Shown: in pieces, positions 1 through 8,205 of the stretch
How positions within the stretch are numbered: position 1 is the stretch's first letter
Layout: each line of letters opens with the position of its first letter
From: Alphaproteobacteria bacterium
Lineage (GTDB): Bacteria > Pseudomonadota > Alphaproteobacteria > Thalassobaculales > Thalassobaculaceae
Assembly: GCA_022822665.1 (NCBI GenBank)
Contig: JAJEAR010000027.1
Coordinates: 1-64,000, forward strand
Direction of reading: 5' to 3'
DNA length: 64,000 nt
Translations under genes and position numbers: made by a program
Notes under the pieces: model-generated
What the model saw: only the letters and a program-made list of their open reading frames with translations
The model's database searches: none
Told to the model about the DNA's origin: nothing

Positions 1-43
1 TGTAATCCCGCTTGAAGGCCGCGGTCCGTCTAATCGTCCGCAT
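1..43 (-). CDS. YafQ-type mRNA-interferase toxin, N-terminal fragment cut by the window edge
   Basis: An ATG at 43 opens a frame reading MRTIRRTAAFKRDY before the window ends. This is the usual opening of YafQ-family toxins, with a basic N-terminus and an FKRD motif. The start lies inside the last codons of the upstream antitoxin gene, in another frame, which is the standard antitoxin-then-toxin arrangement with translational coupling. YafQ is a ribosome-dependent endoribonuclease neutralised by a DinJ-type antitoxin (family knowledge). Only 14 residues are visible, so the catalytic histidines cannot be checked. The assignment rests on this short match and on the identity of its partner. Confidence 0.6.
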   Translation of the reverse strand, partial: MRTIRRTAAFKRDY

Positions 44-287
44 TGAGGTCGGCCATCAGGCCGTCGACATCGCCGACCGTGACCAGGTCGCCCCGCCGCG
101 CGGCCTCCATGGCCGCAACGGTCTCCGCGTTCGGCACCAGGGGCTCGAAGGGCAGGCGTTTCTCGGTCGCGATCCGCACCATCATCAGGCGGAAGGCATC
201 GGACACGGTGAGGCCGATCGCGTCGAGCACGGCGGCGGCTTCCTGCTTGGTCTTTTCGTCGATGCGGGCCCGGACGACGGTGCGCAT
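30..287 (-). CDS. RelB/DinJ-family antitoxin
   Basis: An 85-residue protein with an N-terminal ribbon-helix-helix segment (MRTVVRARIDEKTKQEA, then VLDAIGLTVSDAFRLMM), typical of RelB/DinJ antitoxins. The acidic C-terminal tail would wrap the toxin. These proteins dimerise, bind their own promoter and neutralise a RelE/YafQ RNase (family knowledge). The start at 287 is preceded by AGGAGG eight bases upstream; an upstream in-frame extension lacks such a site. The YafQ-like toxin start overlaps its 3' end. The pair sits at the edge of an accessory region and may stabilise it (inference). Confidence 0.9.
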   Translation of the reverse strand: MRTVVRARIDEKTKQEAAAVLDAIGLTVSDAFRLMMVRIATEKRLPFEPLVPNAETVAAMEAARRGDLVTVGDVDGLMADLNADD

Positions 288-422
288 GTGTCGATCCTCC
301 TGATTGGGCCACAAGGTAGCCTGCGGTTGGCACGATGTCCACGTCGCGACATGCTCGGGGAGGAGCGGCGCTCGTGGGCGCGTGCCGGGAATCTTCGGAG
401 CGCCGGCCCCCGAAGCGCCGTA

Positions 423-683
423 TCATGGCCTACAGTCATGCGCGTGATGGCGCATGCCGAAGCCGGGTTCGTGCTGCGCCTCGACCTGTTCCGCCGCGGC
501 GTCGAGATGGTCGGCGGCCTTGCGAAGACCGCCTGCGGCATCGCGCAGGCAGCGGGCGCTGACCGGGGCATCGGGGTAGAGGTCGGGGTCGGCGGTCCAT
601 GCGATCCAGAAGGCGAGTTTCGCCAGGGTTTCGAGCGCCTGCCTGAGCGCCTCGGCCGGAGGGCCGTGGACGCCCCGGGTCAC
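423..683 (-). CDS. Small conserved-looking protein at the end of the MoxR/VWA operon (86 aa)
   Basis: A GTG at 683 overlaps the stop codon of the upstream VWA gene (GTGA), so translation is probably coupled. The 86-residue product is mostly helical (ALRQALETLAKLAFWIAW, then CLRDAAGGLRKAADHLDAAA), with no signal peptide or obvious catalytic motif. I do not recognise the family. Reasons to call it a gene are the stop-start overlap, the amphipathic helices with a plausible composition, and its position as last member of a tightly packed operon. It probably works with the VWA/MoxR proteins, but no function can be assigned. Confidence 0.55.
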   Translation of the reverse strand: MTRGVHGPPAEALRQALETLAKLAFWIAWTADPDLYPDAPVSARCLRDAAGGLRKAADHLDAAAEQVEAQHEPGFGMRHHAHDCRP

Positions 684-2095
684 GGCGCCGCGCTCCCGGC
701 AGGGGCGATGTCGATGCGCTCGCCCCAGGGCGCGGGGTGCCGCCACGGGCTGTCCTTGTCCCCGTAGTCGCACCACAGCACCGGGAACGGGGGCTCCGTT
801 TCGGGGTAGCGGGAGCATTCCATGTCGGTGAAGTACAGGCACACCCCCGGCCGGATGCCCTGCTCGTCGAGCCACTCGAAGCCCGGCCGGAAGTCCGTCC
901 CGTAGCGGCCCTTGACGTCGAGGTGCGGTGGCAGCTCGTGCGGATGGTAGTGCTGCTCGTCCTGCAGGAAGGCGTCGACCTGCAGCACGATCACACTGCG
1001 GGGCTCGATCTCGGCCGCGACCTGGCGGATCTCGGACCAGAAGGCGGCGAGCGTGTCCCGGTCGACGGAGCCCGAGCTGTCGATGATGACGGCGATCGTC
1101 TCCATCCCCTCCGAACGGATCGAGGGGAGGTAGAGCCCGGAGTCGATGAAGCGGCGGTTGGGCAGGCTCCAGGAATAGTCGCTCTTCGCCGCGTCGGTCA
1201 TGTAGCGGCGTAACAGGGTGCGCCAGTCGAGCCTGCTGGCGTGTGCGCCCTTCACCGTTTCCTCGACTCGGCCCGGCACCTTGCCTTCGGCACGGGCGAT
1301 GTTTAGCGCCTGGTGCATGGCCTCGTCCCAGGCCTGTTCCTCGGCGGCGATGTCCACGGGCGTCTCGGCGGATGAATCGCCGTCCTCGCCCGCCCGCGTA
1401 CCGGCGTCCATCACCTCGCCGGTTCCGGAGGGATCGTGGCTCGGCGGCGCATCGGACGCGGAATCTTCGTCCTGGCCGTCGCCGTCACTGCTCTGGTCGT
1501 CCGCGCCGCCACCTTCGGGGTCGCCATCCTGACCGCCGTTCTGGTCCTGGGAGTCCCCGTCGCCGGCGGAATCGGAGGAATCGCCGGCGTCTTCGTCACC
1601 GCCGTCCGGGGAGGATTGGTCGTTGCCCGACGCGCCGGCACCGCCAGTGTCGGAGGATGCGTTACCATCGTCCCCGGAATCGTCGTCCCCGGGCTCCGGC
1701 AGATGGTCATAGGCCTGCTCGACGCTCAGGTCGTCCCAGGCTTCCGCGTCGGGCGGCAGGGTGAACCCGGCGTCGCGGATGAGCGCGTGGGTGACGAGCT
1801 GGGAGGCGATCTGCCAGCGCTCCGGGTCGCGCTCGCCCCTCCGGGTGTGATGCTTCAAGGCGCAGGCCATCACCACCCGCGCCATCGCGGTCTCGATCAG
1901 GTGCGCCTGGGTCTCCGCCACCCAGCGGGGCGAGTAGCGGATTTCGTGCCCGTCCGTGGCCAGCGTCTCGCGTGTGGGATCGGGGCGGAGCGGCAGCCGC
2001 AGCACCAGGCTCCCGAAGAAGGGCTGCTTGCGCAGAAGCTCCGTCACGCAGTCGCTGACGCGGATCGCCGACTCGCCGAGCACGCGGGGGGCCAT
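680..2095 (-). CDS. VWA-like / DUF2201-type putative metallopeptidase-fold protein
   Basis: A 471-residue protein. The N-terminal ~140 residues look like the metallopeptidase-like domain of the DUF2201/COG3864 group. A highly acidic low-complexity linker (about residues 135-245, D/S/G/E-rich) follows, then a C-terminal von Willebrand A-like domain. The VWA metal-ion site is visible: VIIDSSGSVD near residue 337 (DxSxS) and YFTDMEC later. VWA proteins of this kind commonly partner a MoxR AAA+ ATPase encoded nearby, as here, in chaperone-like remodelling systems (family knowledge). The start ATG overlaps the DUF3150 gene stop by one base (TGATG). The substrate is unknown. The long acidic linker may bind a basic partner or cations (inference). 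Confidence 0.85.
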   Translation of the reverse strand: MAPRVLGESAIRVSDCVTELLRKQPFFGSLVLRLPLRPDPTRETLATDGHEIRYSPRWVAETQAHLIETAMARVVMACALKHHTRRGERDPERWQIASQLVTHALIRDAGFTLPPDAEAWDDLSVEQAYDHLPEPGDDDSGDDGNASSDTGGAGASGNDQSSPDGGDEDAGDSSDSAGDGDSQDQNGGQDGDPEGGGADDQSSDGDGQDEDSASDAPPSHDPSGTGEVMDAGTRAGEDGDSSAETPVDIAAEEQAWDEAMHQALNIARAEGKVPGRVEETVKGAHASRLDWRTLLRRYMTDAAKSDYSWSLPNRRFIDSGLYLPSIRSEGMETIAVIIDSSGSVDRDTLAAFWSEIRQVAAEIEPRSVIVLQVDAFLQDEQHYHPHELPPHLDVKGRYGTDFRPGFEWLDEQGIRPGVCLYFTDMECSRYPETEPPFPVLWCDYGDKDSPWRHPAPWGERIDIAPAGSAAP

Positions 2096-3009
2096 CAGGC
2101 GGCCTCCCGCACCGGCTCGGCGGCGGGCTCTTCGGTGCGGCCCCCGAAATACCCCGCGAACTTCTCCGCGAGCGCGTCCGCGTCGCGCTTCACCTGGGCG
2201 CGGGCCGCCGGGTCGAAGGTCTTGGATGGGCGCAGCGCATCCGGCTCGACGCTCGCGATCTTCTCCTTCACCTGCTCGCAGAGCCGGGCGAGCTCGTCGT
2301 CGCCGAAGATGTTGAGCCGCGGCACCACGTCCACCAGGTCGCGGATGTTCGAGATCATCGTGTCCCGGAACACCAGGGGCTTGCCCTCGTCGTCCTCGCG
2401 CAGCCGCTCGGAGACCCGCTCGACGGCCTCGCCGAACCGGCGGTAGAGGTCGCCCACCGCGCCGTGGAGCTGCTCCTCGACATGGCGCTCGATGTCGCGC
2501 TTCACCCGTTCGGTGTCGTCGGAGGCGAGCTGGGCGATGAAGTGCTCGGCGTCCGGCACCGGCGTGATGCGGTAGCGGATGGCGAACTTGCCCTGGAGCG
2601 CCTCCTTGGACGGATAGTCCTCGATGCGGAACAGCTTGCCGAGGTCGAGCCGGGCCTGGTCGATGTACTCGTCGTAGTCCTCGATGAAGCGGGCGCGCTG
2701 GCGCACCACCCGCTCGCGGAAGCCGTCCATCAGCTCGGTGTAGTGCTCGTAGTTGGCCACGGTGAGCAGCCGCGCGCCCTTGTCGTCCCAGGGCAGGCTA
2801 TTGGCATAGTGCTTGGTCCTCGCTTCGCTCATGGTGGCGGTGAGCGCGGCGAAGGCGGCCTTGGGCAGCAGGCGCTTGTTGTAGCGCCCGGCGCTGGTCG
2901 AGGCTTCGTGGGCGACGGCGACATGGTCGCTCGCCTGGCGGTCGTAGAGCCGGCCGGACCAGGCGGCGATGTGCAGCCCGACCAGCATGGCGTCGCGGTT
3001 GAGGTCCAT
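2095..3009 (-). CDS. DUF3150-type protein
   Basis: A 304-residue soluble, charged, largely helical protein. The N-terminus (MDLNRDAMLVGLHIAAWSG) and the later run KRLLPKAAFAALTATMSEAR match my memory of DUF3150 proteins, which occur beside MoxR-like ATPases in phages and genomic islands. The start at 3009 has AGGAGG upstream, whereas the longer in-frame extension to 3153 has no such site and overlaps the 44-aa gene. It ends in a one-base overlap with the VWA gene. No enzymatic motif is visible. It is probably the adaptor or structural member of the MoxR-VWA machine (inference). The family name is from memory and unverified. Confidence 0.8.
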   Translation of the reverse strand: MDLNRDAMLVGLHIAAWSGRLYDRQASDHVAVAHEASTSAGRYNKRLLPKAAFAALTATMSEARTKHYANSLPWDDKGARLLTVANYEHYTELMDGFRERVVRQRARFIEDYDEYIDQARLDLGKLFRIEDYPSKEALQGKFAIRYRITPVPDAEHFIAQLASDDTERVKRDIERHVEEQLHGAVGDLYRRFGEAVERVSERLREDDEGKPLVFRDTMISNIRDLVDVVPRLNIFGDDELARLCEQVKEKIASVEPDALRPSKTFDPAARAQVKRDADALAEKFAGYFGGRTEEPAAEPVREAA

Positions 3010-3026
3010 GAAATCCTCCTCTCGGG

Positions 3027-3161
3027 TTAGCGGAGCGTCCACACGGGGACGTCGAGGAAGGCGGCGAGCTTCCGCCTGGCCGCGTGGAGGCTCGGCGCCC
3101 GCACGGCGTATCTGCGCGACGGGGAATCCCCCGCCGGATAGTGGGTGACCCACCAGTGCAT
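3027..3161 (-). CDS. 44-aa small protein between the MoxR and DUF3150 genes
   Basis: ATG at 3161 with a good ribosome site (AAGGAGAACGCC) encodes a 44-residue basic protein (begins MHWWVTHYPAGD, ends DVPVWTLR). It fills the space between the MoxR-like gene (stop at 3173) and the DUF3150 gene (start 3009), so the operon has no real gaps. It resembles tiny single-domain proteins carried by phages and islands. The family is not recognised. Main support is the ribosome site and the exact operon fit. Confidence 0.6.
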   Translation of the reverse strand: MHWWVTHYPAGDSPSRRYAVRAPSLHAARRKLAAFLDVPVWTLR

Positions 3162-3172
3162 GGCGTTCTCCT

Positions 3173-4198
3173 TCACTGGGTCTTGGCCGCCGCCCAGCGG
3201 ATGAAGGCGGGCGAGCGCTGGAGCGCGGGCTCGCGGCGGACGCAGGCGCCGACGAGCGATTCGCCGACCTCGCGGCGGAGCCGGGTGGCGTAGGTGACGA
3301 TGGCGTCCAGGTTGACGTCGGAGGCCATGCGGTAGAGCGAGCCGCAGAGCGCCATCAGCGTGCTGGCGTTGTCCGGGATATCGGCGTTGCCGGGATCGTC
3401 GAGGACGGCCCTCGGGTGGGGCAGCTCCCGCCAGACCTTGAGGAACGCGGTGAACTCCGCCGCCGCGGCCTCGCCCACCGTGCCCCGGAACAGCGCCCGC
3501 TCGACCCCGGCATCGAGACCGTTGCGGTTCTTGACGATGTTGCTGGCAAACTGCCAGCTCCGGGGGCTCGGGAAAGCGTGCTCCTTCGACCGGGCATCGA
3601 ACTGGCTCAGCAGCTCCGGTTCGAGCTCGATGAAGAACAGCACCTCCGGGGCGATCCCGTTCGCCGCGCCCCAGGCAAGCCAGTCCCTCGCGTCGACCCG
3701 GATCTCCAGATGGACGAAGCGGTTGGCGAGCGGCGCCGGCATGCGGTGCACGATCGAGCGGTCCTGCTCGCGGTTGCCGCAGGCGATGATCGCGGCGCCG
3801 GGCGGCAGCTCGTATTCGCCGATCCTGCGCTCCAGGCAGAGCTGGAACAGGGCGACCTGCACCATGGGGACGGAAGACGGGAGCTCCTCGAGATTGATGA
3901 GGAACGGTTCGGTGCTGTCGGTGGGCGGCAGAAAGGCGGGCGGCGCCCATCGGGTGCGGCCGAACTCGTCGCGCCACGGGATGCCGCGCAGATCGACGGG
4001 ATCGAGGAGCGGGCCGCGGACGTCCATGTACTGGTAGCCCAGGGCGTCGGCGGTCTGGTTCGAGACCTGGCTCTTTCCGCATCCGGGCCCGCCCCAGACC
4101 ATGCACGGCTGGCGGGCCTCGACCAGAACGGTGAGGACTTCAGCAAGCTCGCTCGGGCGCAGCGTGTAGTCGGCGGAGATGGTCTCGGGCAAGGTCAT
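3173..4198 (-). CDS. MoxR-like AAA+ ATPase
   Basis: A 341-residue AAA+ protein of the MoxR/AAA_5 type. Walker A is GGPGCGKSQ near residues 36-44. The Walker B region reads LINLEEL, so the usual Asp-Glu appears as Glu-Glu. Sensor 1 is IIACGNREQD. The start at 4198 has GGAGG upstream; the frame is open for another ~120 residues upstream but those have no recognisable sequence. MoxR ATPases with VWA-protein partners act as metal-insertion or complex-remodelling chaperones (family knowledge). Here the partner VWA gene lies two genes downstream in the same operon. Confidence 0.9.
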   Translation of the reverse strand: MTLPETISADYTLRPSELAEVLTVLVEARQPCMVWGGPGCGKSQVSNQTADALGYQYMDVRGPLLDPVDLRGIPWRDEFGRTRWAPPAFLPPTDSTEPFLINLEELPSSVPMVQVALFQLCLERRIGEYELPPGAAIIACGNREQDRSIVHRMPAPLANRFVHLEIRVDARDWLAWGAANGIAPEVLFFIELEPELLSQFDARSKEHAFPSPRSWQFASNIVKNRNGLDAGVERALFRGTVGEAAAAEFTAFLKVWRELPHPRAVLDDPGNADIPDNASTLMALCGSLYRMASDVNLDAIVTYATRLRREVGESLVGACVRREPALQRSPAFIRWAAAKTQ

Positions 4199-4350
4199 GG
4201 GCAGCCTCCGGATTGGCGGAAATGCGGCGCGGGCACTCCCACCGGGCGCCCCGCCGTTCACCGGAACCTCCGCTGTCCTTTCCTCGTCGTGCCGGGGGGC
4301 TTTTGGCCGGCGCGCCACGCGGGAGGCCGGCGCCGGGAGGGCGTCTGCGG

Positions 4351-5166
4351 TCAGGCGCCGATCGGGTCCGCCGGGTCTTCGAAGCCGCCGCCGGCAGCCA
4401 GGGGAACGCCGGTCAGTTCCGGAAGCGGCCTGCGCGTCGGCGACAGCGTGTGGCCGATGCGGCGTTCGGTCCGCGCATAGCGCCGGTAGAGAGCGGGACG
4501 GAGTTCGGCCGCCGTCCGCAGGTCCCCGGGGGACGAGAAAATGCAGAACGAGCAGCTGCACCGCGACAGATGGCGATAGATCCAGTGCGGCGACTGTCCG
4601 GCGAGGCGAATGACGCGGAACACGTCCTCGGTGGAAAGGTCGAAGATCGGCAGCCAGTCGAAAACTTCGCGGCCGGCGACGCTCATGCGCTCGTTGCGCC
4701 GCCAGGGGACGCGCCCGGCGCGGGCGGCGCTCTCGTCGCGCCGGATGCCGAGGCAGTTCAGCAGGCGCCCGTCGAAGCGCGGATGGATCTTCAGATACCG
4801 TCGCAGCTCGCGCTCGATCGGTCCGCGCTTATGCTCCGCGGTACACCATCTTTGCCGGACCCCGGGGAACATGCCGCGTTCCTCGACGCGGTCGAGCAGC
4901 GACTTGCCGGATGCGACGGGCGCCAATACCAGCGGCACGCCGGCCGGCAGCGTCGCCTCGATATGCTCGACCGTCCCGGGCCATTCCACCTCGCCGAGCG
5001 GGGCGTGCACCGCCACGATCTGGTCACGGGGGACGATCCGGGACAGCAGGATCGTCATGGCCTGGCTGTCCTTGCCGCCGCTGGTATTGATGGCGACGAG
5101 AGCGCCGGCGCGGATTGTCTCCCGGCACGCGGGCGGCAGGTGGATGTCGGCAGGTTCGGCGGGCAT
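4351..5166 (-). CDS. PAPS-reductase-family PP-loop protein
   Basis: A 271-residue protein with the PP-loop ATP-pyrophosphatase motif INTSGGKDSQA near residues 24-34, followed by features of the phosphoadenosine phosphosulfate reductase superfamily (RQRWCTAEHKRGPI). A cysteine cluster, RCSCSFCIF, lies toward the C-terminus and could hold an Fe-S centre. This family includes true APS/PAPS reductases, but also DndC-type DNA phosphorothioation proteins and IbrA-like phage or island proteins. No cys-operon gene is nearby, so a nucleic-acid or sulfur-transfer role is as likely as assimilatory sulfate reduction (inference). The start at 5166 begins MPAEPADIH; the upstream in-frame extension is arginine-rich and unlike the family. 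Confidence 0.85.
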   Translation of the reverse strand: MPAEPADIHLPPACRETIRAGALVAINTSGGKDSQAMTILLSRIVPRDQIVAVHAPLGEVEWPGTVEHIEATLPAGVPLVLAPVASGKSLLDRVEERGMFPGVRQRWCTAEHKRGPIERELRRYLKIHPRFDGRLLNCLGIRRDESAARAGRVPWRRNERMSVAGREVFDWLPIFDLSTEDVFRVIRLAGQSPHWIYRHLSRCSCSFCIFSSPGDLRTAAELRPALYRRYARTERRIGHTLSPTRRPLPELTGVPLAAGGGFEDPADPIGA

Positions 5167-5475
5167 GGATCGGGCTCCCGGCTGGCGGCGCGGAAGACCG
5201 CTCCGGGGTCCCCCGCTTCGCCCGGAAGACGCTGGCCTCTGCCTCGCTCCGGCGCGCACCCGTCCGGCGGGCAACGCCGCGTGGACGGCGTTCCAGGAGG
5301 AGCCTCACCGCGCGCCGGTCGGGGAGCCGCGAGCCGTTGTCGCTCGATCTGACGCCGGTGGAACAGCGGCGACGGAATCGCCGGGCGCATGCATTTGTGG
5401 TAGTCGATGCGGAACCGGGCGATGCGCCATCAGGGGAAGGCGGAAGAGCGCAGCGTCAGTGCGGGAGGTGAGCAC
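5167..5475. promoter_or_regulatory. Divergent intergenic region between the PP-loop gene and the HU gene
   Basis: 309 bases separate two divergently transcribed genes, so promoters for both should lie here. Open frames exist in several phases but none has a family-like sequence or ribosome site. I cannot point to a confident -35/-10 pair. The only clear element is the GGGAGGTG ribosome site just before 5476. Confidence 0.4.
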
Positions 5476-5763
5476 ATGAACAAGATGGAGATGGCCGACC
5501 GTTTGGCTGCCCGCATGGGGCTGAGCAAAGGCGCTGCGAGGGATGCCGTGGACGGCGTATTCGCCATAATCGGCGAGGCGCTTGCCGATGGCGAGGATGT
5601 CCGGCTGCCGGGCTTTGGAACCTTCGCCACCAGGAGCCGGCCGGCCCGTACCGGACGCAACCCGAGGACCGGTGAGGCCGTTTCGATACCGGCGACCACG
5701 TCGCCAACGTTCAAGGCGGGGAGGACGCTCAAGGACGCCGTAAATGCGGGATCGGGGTCGTGA
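5476..5763 (+). CDS. HU/IHF-family DNA-binding protein
   Basis: A 95-residue histone-like protein. The N-terminal helical dimerisation part (MNKMEMADRLAARMGLS) is followed by the beta-arm signature GEDVRLPGFGTFATRSR, and then GRNPRTGE, the minor-groove-contacting arm with its conserved proline. HU/IHF proteins bend DNA and assist recombination, replication and integration (family knowledge). A GGAGG ribosome site sits eight bases before 5476, which decides the start over an upstream in-frame ATG. Its place among accessory genes suggests an island-borne copy that helps an integrase or transcription (inference). Confidence 0.93.
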   Translation: MNKMEMADRLAARMGLSKGAARDAVDGVFAIIGEALADGEDVRLPGFGTFATRSRPARTGRNPRTGEAVSIPATTSPTFKAGRTLKDAVNAGSGS

Positions 5764-6237
5764 CGGTGCGACGGGAAAGGAGCGCGGCCGGAGGCGACGC
5801 AAACGGCCTGGATATTGAATCGGGGCGATTTCTATACGGTGACGGTCTCTTTCCGAGCCTCGAGGCCGCCGTCGGAGAGACCCAAGGCTTCTGCCAGGTT
5901 GGGGGCTACGCCGCCGGCGCGGCGCATGGTGCTTCGCGTATGAGGCAAGCAGATCTTGCAAGAGGCTGACATGGTTGTTGGTAAAGAGGGAAACGCCGAT
6001 GACTTGGGTGCCATATCTGTGCCCTCATGGTCGGATAAGGGGAAGGCCCCTCACGCGATACGTTCGTCGCGCGAAGACAGAGCGGCGTCGACGCAGCGCA
6101 ACGCGAAGGGGAGGATGGAGGACTGAAAGGCCGGTTGGAGCAGGTTCCTGAAGACCGTGGAGGCGTTGCTGGATGGCCGCGCTCTGGAGATCGAATCCAT
6201 CATGGGGTATGTCTCGGAGAGGACGGACCGACAGCCT
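5764..6237. other. Intergenic stretch before the five-gene operon, no convincing gene
   Basis: About 470 bases without a gene I can defend. Short frames exist on both strands (for example minus 5832-6014 and plus 5760-5969) but match nothing known to me. Base composition is high-GC like the left flank until about 6240, then drops sharply, so the left boundary of the inserted AT-richer segment is probably near here. The operon promoter is expected in this stretch, unless transcription reads through from the HU gene. Confidence 0.4.
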
Positions 6238-8205
6238 ATGAAACAGGGAATGGCGTCGGCTGCCTTTGAATTGAAGGGACTAGAGGTGCCATTACGTTAC
6301 AAAAGTGAATTGTTGGCGCTCGATACGGCGTATAGCGCAGCGATGAGGATTGAAATTGACGAACTTATCAAGATCGTTCACAAGCAAAGCTTCGGCCCGC
6401 TAATTACCATAGGCTCAGGAGGTTCATTTTCCTCCGCTACATTCGGGGCCGCCATACATGAGCGGGTCACACAGGAACTAGCCCGCGCAGTAACACCCCT
6501 CGAGTTTTTGGATGCTTCTGACATTAACGCATCAGTGATGTGCTTTAGTGCCAGTGGGCGAAACAGGGATATTACCTACGCTCTCACATCTGCGGCAAGA
6601 AGAGAGTGTGGACCGGTGAGCGCATTCGTGATGGATCGTCGCACCCCGCTCCACGCTGTTGCCCGGAAGTACACCTATTGTCAAATAGCTGAGTGCTGCG
6701 ACGCTTCTTTTCGCGACGGGTTCTTGGCAGTCGCTACTCTTCTAGCGACTTCAATTGTGATGACACGCGCCTACGCCGCTATTTCTAACGAACATCATGG
6801 CCTTCCCACTAATTTGTCCGATCTGGAACGGGAAACACTTCGGGGCGAGCGGTACACGGACATTCCAGAGAAGGCCAAGACGGCTCTCTTGCATGAAACA
6901 GCGTCCCTCTTGGTTAGTCCACTGTTTAAGGCAACCGCGATTGATCTAGAATCACGGTTCGTTGAAGCAGCGTTGGGTAACATCCACGTGGCCGATTTGC
7001 GCAACTTCGGCCATGGAAGACATCACTGGATCGCCAAACGCGGAAACAATACCGGAATTGTAGTTCTTGCAAGCGATCGGAACCGGTCGCTAGCCAACAG
7101 AACTACACGATTGTTACCTCCGACTAGTGACGTTTGCAGAATTGATTTGCACGGAAACATTGCGGCTCAAGCAATATCTGCTTTGGTTGTAGGACTGTAC
7201 ATTAGTTGTGGAGCTGGCGAGATTCGAGGCATTGATCCTGGAAAACCCGGAGTGCCGCAATTCGGCCGCAAGCTATATCATCTGAGCCCGGGAAGGCGGC
7301 CGACATCAGAACTGGAACTAGACAAGCGAGCAGCGATTCGACGCAAGTGCTATCGCGACAGATCAATCGATCACCAATCAGCGTTACAGGCAGGATATGT
7401 TGAAGCTGTAGGAAGGCTGGCGACTACCAGTTTTGGCGCGATTGTCTTCGATTACGACGGAACGCTTTGTGGAGAAGAAGATAGGTTTAGGAGTATGCCG
7501 AAAAATGTTGCGGAAGGTTTAGAGAAGTTGAATGAAGCCGGAGTGGCTATAGGGATTGCCACAGGCCGTGGAAGCTCTGCCGGAAAGGCCATGAGAGAAT
7601 CGCTGCCATCCCAACTGTGGAGCAGGATCGTGATTGGGTATTACAATGGAGCGGTGATAACCAGCTTAGAAGATGATCGTGACGAGTTGGTCCAAGATGA
7701 TGCTCCGGAACGATTGATCCACGCCTTACAAAGAGACGAAATCCTCGGTGGCGCGGAGATACGTTCAAATGCATTGCAGGTATCCTTGCGTCTTGAGTAC
7801 AGCGATTCGCTAATGGATATGTATGAACGGACACATATAGTATTGAGCGACCAGCAAATAGAAGCAAAGGTCCATGCCTCAGGTCATTCAATTGATGTTT
7901 TGTTAGGCCGGGAATCAAAATGCTCGGTTGTGGATCATATAAAGATCCATAAAAGGGCTAATGGCATACTCAGAGTGGGCGATAAGGGACGCTGGCCGGG
8001 AAACGATGCAGACTTACTGAAGGATAAATTCGGGTTGAGCGTCGACGAGGTCAGCGAGGATCCGGATACGTGCTGGAACATGGCGCCAGCCGGAGTACGG
8101 GGGGTGCAGGCAACACTCCATTACCTGAACAGACTGGAGCGGCATGGTGACGGAGTGAAACTAGTATTACCCGCATATGAAGGATTGAGCTTCAATGAAG
8201 CGTGA
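6238..8205 (+). CDS. SIS-domain + HAD-phosphatase fusion protein (operon gene 1)
   Basis: About 655 residues with two enzyme-like modules. The N-terminal half is a SIS (sugar isomerase) fold: loop GSGGSF at residues 59-64 and a second phosphosugar loop in FSASGRNRD. The C-terminal ~270 residues are a HAD hydrolase of the Cof/sucrose-phosphatase type: nucleophile motif FDYDGT with D405 and D407, then IATGRG, and a late acidic motif RVGDKGRWPGNDAD. SIS domains bind or isomerise phosphosugars, and HAD enzymes dephosphorylate them (family knowledge). The start is uncertain: GTG 6157 and ATG 6202 are in frame, but ATG 6238 coincides with the onset of AT-rich sequence. The 3' end overlaps gene 2 by 11 nt. 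No membrane segments. It probably handles a sugar phosphate linked to the downstream PRTase and kinase (inference). Confidence 0.88.
   Translation: MKQGMASAAFELKGLEVPLRYKSELLALDTAYSAAMRIEIDELIKIVHKQSFGPLITIGSGGSFSSATFGAAIHERVTQELARAVTPLEFLDASDINASVMCFSASGRNRDITYALTSAARRECGPVSAFVMDRRTPLHAVARKYTYCQIAECCDASFRDGFLAVATLLATSIVMTRAYAAISNEHHGLPTNLSDLERETLRGERYTDIPEKAKTALLHETASLLVSPLFKATAIDLESRFVEAALGNIHVADLRNFGHGRHHWIAKRGNNTGIVVLASDRNRSLANRTTRLLPPTSDVCRIDLHGNIAAQAISALVVGLYISCGAGEIRGIDPGKPGVPQFGRKLYHLSPGRRPTSELELDKRAAIRRKCYRDRSIDHQSALQAGYVEAVGRLATTSFGAIVFDYDGTLCGEEDRFRSMPKNVAEGLEKLNEAGVAIGIATGRGSSAGKAMRESLPSQLWSRIVIGYYNGAVITSLEDDRDELVQDDAPERLIHALQRDEILGGAEIRSNALQVSLRLEYSDSLMDMYERTHIVLSDQQIEAKVHASGHSIDVLLGRESKCSVVDHIKIHKRANGILRVGDKGRWPGNDADLLKDKFGLSVDEVSEDPDTCWNMAPAGVRGVQATLHYLNRLERHGDGVKLVLPAYEGLSFNEA

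Noticed and set aside
1436-2446. Valine/glycine-rich plus-strand frame over the VWA gene
   Set aside because: Antisense of the acidic linker and MIDAS region; its composition is an artefact of the GC-rich reverse complement.
5832-6014. 60-residue minus-strand frame before the operon
   Set aside because: No ribosome site, no known family; could be chance in a GC-rich stretch.
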